A stretch of 64,000 nucleotides of DNA from an uncultured Eggerthella sp. (lineage in GTDB: Bacteria > Actinomycetota > Coriobacteriia > Coriobacteriales > Eggerthellaceae). The stretch lies in contig CALLDI010000003.1 of the NCBI GenBank assembly GCA_937998355.1, forward strand, positions 17,129 through 81,128, written 5' to 3'. This document shows, piece after piece, positions 60,180-64,000 of this stretch; the first letter of the stretch is position 1; every line of letters begins with the position of its first letter. A model generated the notes under the pieces. That model was given only the letters and a program-made list of their open reading frames with translations. It was not told where the DNA came from and made no database searches. A program made the position numbers and the translations under genes.

Positions 60180-60300
60180 ACCTCGGCTCGGGTTCGGCTC
60201 GGAGTTCGGGCTCGTACTCGGTTTTCGTACTTAGTCTCGTACTTGGTCTCGTACTTGGTTTCGAGCCTAAGCCCGTCTCGAACTTCAACTCGAACTCGGT
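60180..60300. repeat. 12-bp degenerate tandem array upstream of uppP
   Basis: At least seven units of the form CTCGTACTTGGT. Three copies around 60229-60265 are almost exact and the flanks decay to CTCGGGTTCGG. It lies 80 nt upstream of the uppP start, so it may sit in the 5' leader. Confidence 0.8.
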
Positions 60301-60582
60301 GTGCTGTGAGCAAGTTAGATTGTAGAAGATACAGGCGATACCGAACGGGGGTTTCGGACGAGCGCGCGCGAAAAGCTCGTGAGGCTCAGGTGTACGATAC
60401 GCTTGCCGGGCGAGTGCGGCTATCAAGGCGCAGGCGGAGATCAACAAGGTTGCGTAACCTGTAAGTTTCAACGACGAGCGGAAAATGGAGCACTTTTGCA
60501 GCTTCGAATTGAGGGAGGATAGAAACTGGTTGGAGCAGATGAGCAGGAAACAGAACAGTTTTGCAGCTCTAAGGCCGATTTT

Positions 60583-60766
60583 TGCAAGAGCTTTGCGTTC
60601 GTACGCACATTTTCAGCCTCGAACACCCCCTCAGGACGACCCGCATCATGCCGTCGAGTCCAAGTGGAATCCGCGACCTGCAGTTTTAGCTTTAGCTGAA
60701 TCTACTGCAGCCTTCCCGAGAGCGCTTTCAGCGATTAATCGTGCATACAAACGTAAATCTCTTGCA
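60583..60766. repeat. inverted-arm intergenic element, copy C
   Basis: Left arm 60583-60608 (TGCAAGAGCTTTGCGTTCGT then ACGCAC) and inverted right arm 60741-60766 agree at 22 of 26 positions. It lies between uppP and the AEC permease gene, which point away from each other. Confidence 0.82.
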
Positions 60767-60870
60767 TTTTTTGCTATTTTTACTGCAAAACAAGTTGAAA
60801 CGCTGGAATTCGAGACACGATAAGCGAACGAGTAACGGGCCAACAGACAGAGGAACAAAGGAGATCGCAC

Positions 60871-61866
60871 GTGGATGGCGCATTAGGCGGGCTTTCGCAG
60901 ATGGCGGTGCTGATCATCATCGCCGCGGTGGGATTCTTGGCTGCGAAGCTGAACTACCTCGACAAATACACGAACCAGAAGATGACGAAGCTCTTGCTGA
61001 ACATCACGCTGCCGTGCATGATCGTGGCTTCGGTGCATGGGCTTTCCGCGAACGATGCGGGCGCCATCGTCGGCCCCGCGTTCCTGATGGCAGGCGCGCA
61101 GTTCTTCTTGCTGTTGCTCACGGGCACGCTGCTTGCGCTGCTGTTTCGCGCGCCGAAGAACGAGCGCGCCATCTGGCAATTCATGACCGTCTGCACGAAC
61201 AACGGCTTCATCGGGCTACCCGTCATCGCAGCGATCCTGGGGTCGGCGTCCATCATCATCTCGAGCATCTACATCATGATCATCGCACTGTTCATCTACA
61301 GCGTGGGCTTCGCGATCCTGGCGAACAACCGCGACCGGATCGCAGCGAAAGCGCGCGTGGCACAAGGCCGCACGTTCGAAGACCCCGCGGACAAGAAGAA
61401 GTTCTCGATCCCGTGGCGTTCCATGATCAACCCATCCATGGTGGCCTGCGTGATCGCGCTCGTGCTGTTCTTCACGGGCTGGCAAGTGCCTGACCTGCTG
61501 CAAGAGACCATGTCACTGCTCGGCGGCATCACTGCGCCGATCGCGATGCTGGTGGTGGGCGTGATCATGGCGGGCACGCAGCTCAAGAGCGTCGTGACCG
61601 AGGTGCGCCTCTATCCCTACATCCTCATTCGTCAGCTCGTGCTGCCGGCGCTGTTCTACCTCGGGTTCACCGCGCTGGGTGTGTCGCCGCTGCTCTCGGG
61701 CGTGTTCGCGCTCATGTTCGCGATGCCCGTCGGATCGATGGCGCCCACGTTCGTCGAGGAGTTCGACGGCAACGCGACGCTGACCGCGAAGGCGACCGTG
61801 CTCACCACGCTGGGGGCGTTCGTCGCCATTCCGCTGCTGGTGGTGTTCATGAGCTTCGTCGCTTAA
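60871..61866 (+). CDS. AEC-family transporter (auxin efflux carrier/malate permease-like)
   Basis: 331 aa with ten membrane helices in two halves. MAVLIIIAAVGFLAAKLNYLDKYTNQKMTKLLLNITLPCMI in the first and LLGGITAPIAMLVVGVIMAG plus FALMFAMPVGSMAPTFVEEF in the second are typical. Such carriers move organic acids such as malate; the substrate cannot be read here. The RBS is AAAGGAG. It is followed by guaA 102 nt later. Confidence 0.85.
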   Translation: MDGALGGLSQMAVLIIIAAVGFLAAKLNYLDKYTNQKMTKLLLNITLPCMIVASVHGLSANDAGAIVGPAFLMAGAQFFLLLLTGTLLALLFRAPKNERAIWQFMTVCTNNGFIGLPVIAAILGSASIIISSIYIMIIALFIYSVGFAILANNRDRIAAKARVAQGRTFEDPADKKKFSIPWRSMINPSMVACVIALVLFFTGWQVPDLLQETMSLLGGITAPIAMLVVGVIMAGTQLKSVVTEVRLYPYILIRQLVLPALFYLGFTALGVSPLLSGVFALMFAMPVGSMAPTFVEEFDGNATLTAKATVLTTLGAFVAIPLLVVFMSFVA

Positions 61867-61915
61867 GGGAGCGACAGCGCGGGCCATTTCAGGTAAGATG
61901 AATGCACTCGTGAAC

Positions 61916-61933
61916 GCCCGTTTTCGCGGGCGC
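61916..61933 (+). other. hairpin between the AEC gene and guaA
   Basis: CGCCCG pairs with CGGGCG around TTTTCG. Short and without a U-tract, so at most a weak terminator or a 5' leader hairpin of guaA. Confidence 0.35.
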
Positions 61934-61968
61934 GCGACCCTACCGAACACGACCTCAAGGGAGACCGC

Positions 61969-63627
61969 ATGTCCACTTCTACCCCGCTCCAAACGGTATT
62001 GGTCCTCGATTTCGGCGCGCAGTATGGCCAGCTCATCGCTCGGCGCGTGCGCGATCTGAATGTCTATTCCGAGATCGTTCCGTGCGACATCTCCGCTGAT
62101 GAGGTGCGCGCGAAGAACCCGGCCGCCATCATCTTGTCGGGTGGCCCGGCGAGCGTCTATGCCGAAGATGCGCCGTCGATCGATCCTGCCATCTTCGAGC
62201 TGGGCATTCCCGTGCTGGGTTTTTGCTACGGCCAGCAGATCATGGCCGTGAGCCTGGGCGGCGAAGTCGGCCACACCGAGAAGGGCGAATACGGCGCGGC
62301 CATCCTGCATCGTACGGATATCGACGGCGCGGAGCCGGTGGTTTCGGAGCTGTATGGCGATACGCCGTACGACCAGACCGTGTGGATGAGTCATCGCGAT
62401 GCCGTGAGCCGCGTGCCCGAAGGCTTCCGCGTGACCGGAAAGACCGACGTGTGTCCCGTCGCTTCGATGGAATGCGCCGAGCGCAAGCTGTACGCGACGC
62501 AGTTCCACCCCGAGGTGCGTCACACCACATATGGCCAGGACATGCTGGCGAACTTCCTGTTCAACATCGCGGGGCTCGAGCCGAGCTGGACCATGGATTC
62601 GATCATCGACGACTCGATCGCCGCCATCCAGGCGCAGGTCGGCACGGACCGCGTGATCCTCGGGCTTTCGGGCGGCGTGGATTCGAGCGTCGTGGCGGCG
62701 CTGTGCGCGAAGGCCATCGGCAAGCAGCTGGTGTGCGTGTTCGTGAATCACGGGCTGTTGCGCAAGAACGAGCCCGAAGAGGTGGAAGAGGTGTTCACCA
62801 AACAGTTCGACGTGGACTTCATCCACGTGCATGCGGAGGATCGCTATGCCGAGCTGCTGGCGGGCGTGACCGATCCTGAGGCGAAGCGTCGCATCATCGG
62901 CGAGCAGTTCTGGAAGGAATTCTTCGCCGTGGCTGAGGAGGTTGCCGGCGATGGCGAGCCGGTGAAGTTCCTGGCGCAGGGCACCATCTATCCCGATATC
63001 ATCGAGAGCGGCGCGCGCAAGACCGGCGGCAAGGCATCCACCATCAAGAGCCATCACAACCTGATCCCCTTCCCTGATGGGGTGCATTTCGACCTGATCG
63101 AGCCGCTCGATCACTTCTTCAAGGACGAGGTTCGCGCGCTGGGGAGCGCGCTCGGGCTGCCCGATCACATCGTGCATCGCCAGCCGTTCCCGGGGCCGGG
63201 TCTTGCGATCCGCATCATCGGCGACGTGACGCCTGAGAAGCTGGAGATCTTGAAGAACGCGGATGCGATCGTGCGCGAGGAGTTGGATGCGTACAACGAG
63301 ACGCTGTTCGAGCGTAGCGGCGAGCGCAATGGCGAAGTGATGCGCGCTGAAGCTGGCGGCCCCGAGGTCGAGCGGGCCGTGTGGCAGTATTTCGCGGTGC
63401 TGCCCGACATCAAGAGCGTGGGTGTTATGGGCGATGAGAGGACGTATCAGCGGCCGATCATCCTGCGCGCGGTCGAGTCGAGCGACGCGATGACCGCCGA
63501 CTGGGCGAAGCTGCCCTACGACGTGCTCGCGCGCATTTCGAGTCGCATCGTTGCAGAGGTTCCCGGCATCAACCGTGTGGTGTACGACATTACGAGCAAG
63601 CCACCAGCCACTATTGAGTGGGAATAG
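61969..63627 (+). CDS. guaA: GMP synthase (glutamine-hydrolysing)
   Basis: 552 aa, slightly long. The glutamine amidotransferase domain has the nucleophile Cys86 in LGFCYGQQIM and the His/Glu pair in FHPEV. The synthetase has the PP-loop GLSGGVDSSVVAALC. The C-terminal dimerisation domain ends DVLARISSRIVAEVPGINRVVYDITSKPPATIEWE. It aminates XMP to GMP. A strong terminator follows. Confidence 0.97.
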   Translation: MSTSTPLQTVLVLDFGAQYGQLIARRVRDLNVYSEIVPCDISADEVRAKNPAAIILSGGPASVYAEDAPSIDPAIFELGIPVLGFCYGQQIMAVSLGGEVGHTEKGEYGAAILHRTDIDGAEPVVSELYGDTPYDQTVWMSHRDAVSRVPEGFRVTGKTDVCPVASMECAERKLYATQFHPEVRHTTYGQDMLANFLFNIAGLEPSWTMDSIIDDSIAAIQAQVGTDRVILGLSGGVDSSVVAALCAKAIGKQLVCVFVNHGLLRKNEPEEVEEVFTKQFDVDFIHVHAEDRYAELLAGVTDPEAKRRIIGEQFWKEFFAVAEEVAGDGEPVKFLAQGTIYPDIIESGARKTGGKASTIKSHHNLIPFPDGVHFDLIEPLDHFFKDEVRALGSALGLPDHIVHRQPFPGPGLAIRIIGDVTPEKLEILKNADAIVREELDAYNETLFERSGERNGEVMRAEAGGPEVERAVWQYFAVLPDIKSVGVMGDERTYQRPIILRAVESSDAMTADWAKLPYDVLARISSRIVAEVPGINRVVYDITSKPPATIEWE

Positions 63628-63648
63628 TTGGTATCTAGCGTTTCAGAA

Positions 63649-63682
63649 CCCCTGACCTGCGCAAACAGGTCAGGGGCTTTTC
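63649..63682 (+). terminator. intrinsic terminator of guaA
   Basis: CCCCTGACCTG, loop CGCAAA, CAGGTCAGGGG, then CTTTTCG. Eleven-base-pair perfect stem. Confidence 0.93.
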
Positions 63683-63732
63683 GTTTGGCAACCTCTGGGC
63701 AACCTTTGCGATTTGGCGCCCCGTGAAATGTC

Positions 63733-63801
63733 CATGCTTGCATTGTCGAAAATACCGTCACAATGCAAGCATGAGAACAGGGGGCGTAGCCCTGTTCTCA
63801 T
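63733..63801. repeat. two adjoining inverted repeats downstream of guaA
   Basis: A perfect 14-bp inverted repeat, CATGCTTGCATTGT (63733-63746) and ACAATGCAAGCATG (63760-63773), is followed at once by a perfect 12-bp stem, ATGAGAACAGGG/CCCTGTTCTCAT (63771-63801). No U-tract. The rest of 63683-63914 shows no gene; a run of nine C lies at 63893-63901. Confidence 0.8.
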
Positions 63802-63914
63802 AAAGATCTATATCAGCGGCGATTAATGCCCGCAATGCTTCTGTTTGCATTTAAGCTTCCGTCACTCGAAGCGCGCCTCCAACCCCTCGTCGCCCCCCCC
63901 CACACAGCGTTCCG

Positions 63915-64000
63915 CTATACGAGCATCTTGCGCGTTTCCTTAAGAATGCCCTTCTTGAAATCGGACCACTTGCCGAAGAACTTCTCGTCCGTCGCGGTGG
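63915..64000 (-). CDS. C-terminal end of an unidentified protein (cut by window edge)
   Basis: The last 27 codons of a minus-strand gene, ending KWSDFKKGILKETRKMLV then TAG. The frame is open to the window edge. Too short to assign to a family. It lies beyond the guaA 3' end, where integrated elements are often found. Confidence 0.5.
   Translation of the reverse strand, partial: TATDEKFFGKWSDFKKGILKETRKMLV

Noticed and set aside
61513..63177. 554-codon minus-strand frame over the AEC permease and guaA
   Set aside because: It spans two real plus-strand genes and shows only antisense-type composition.
63516..63761. Minus-strand 81-residue frame over the guaA end (contains NYSHSIVAGGLLVMSYTTRL)
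   Set aside because: It is antisense to the conserved C-terminus of GuaA. Such frames recur in databases as artefacts of guaA antisense translation.
63915..64000. Naming the last partial gene as a mobilisation or restriction protein
   Set aside because: Only 27 residues are visible and none form a diagnostic motif.

Overview
This is a 64 kb, GC-rich chromosomal stretch (intergenic DNA visibly richer in A/T) from what I infer to be a Gram-positive anaerobe of the Coriobacteriia, Eggerthellales-like. The clues are a four-subunit pyruvate:ferredoxin oxidoreductase, a CBS-domain family II pyrophosphatase apparently without a DRTGG domain, surface proteins built of tryptophan/tyrosine-rich cell-wall-binding repeats, a dlt (D-alanylation) operon, and zinc-ribbon forms of S14, L24 and L33. 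No 16S rRNA is present, so the placement is an inference.

Layout. 1-3.9 kb (minus strand): promoter, tRNA-Tyr, tRNA-Thr, tRNA-Met, tuf, rpmG, tRNA-Trp, secE, nusG, rplK, rplA. 3.9-5.1 kb: a repeat-filled spacer. 5.1-11.1 kb: putP, an aminotransferase, a gamma-carbonic anhydrase, an aldo/keto reductase with ferredoxin tail, and a HAD phosphatase. 11.4-15.4 kb: riboflavin operon ribD-ribE-ribBA-ribH behind an FMN riboswitch with its own promoter and terminator. 15.7-19.3 kb: a flavin-fold protein and porGDAB. 19.6-22.7 kb: a GT-C-like membrane protein and adk. 22.8-31.7 kb: the rplB-to-secY ribosomal block. 31.7-36.4 kb: a 4.7 kb accessory segment (methyltransferase, solitary atpG, repeat-bearing nudC) that separates rplB from rplW. 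36.4-41.4 kb: rpsL-rpsG-fusA-rpsJ-rplC-rplD-rplW. 41.9-44.1 kb: panBCD. 44.8-49.9 kb: pyrophosphatase, pcrA, DAHP synthase and chorismate mutase. 50-60.1 kb: an envelope region with dltABCD plus a 54-aa DltX-like gene, a lipoprotein, two cell-wall-binding proteins and uppP. 60.9-64 kb: an AEC permease, guaA and the end of an unidentified gene.

The most unusual content lies between the genes. (1) Many transcription units end in a degenerate tandem array that starts at, or just inside, the stop codon and runs to a terminator-like hairpin (putP, aldo/keto reductase, panD, ppaC, nudC, rplW, uppP). (2) Six intergenic elements of about 150-180 bp carry inverted 20-27 bp arms around a GCGTTCGTA-like core. 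The two arms of one element resemble each other more than the arms of other elements do, a REPIN/MITE-like layout. (3) Three long imperfect palindromes share a 58-60 bp core but have unrelated, self-complementary outer arms. (4) A further 26-bp core occurs in two intergenic regions, once inside a perfect 20-bp inverted repeat. These families, the broken S10-spc gene order and the DltX-like gene are the main leads.
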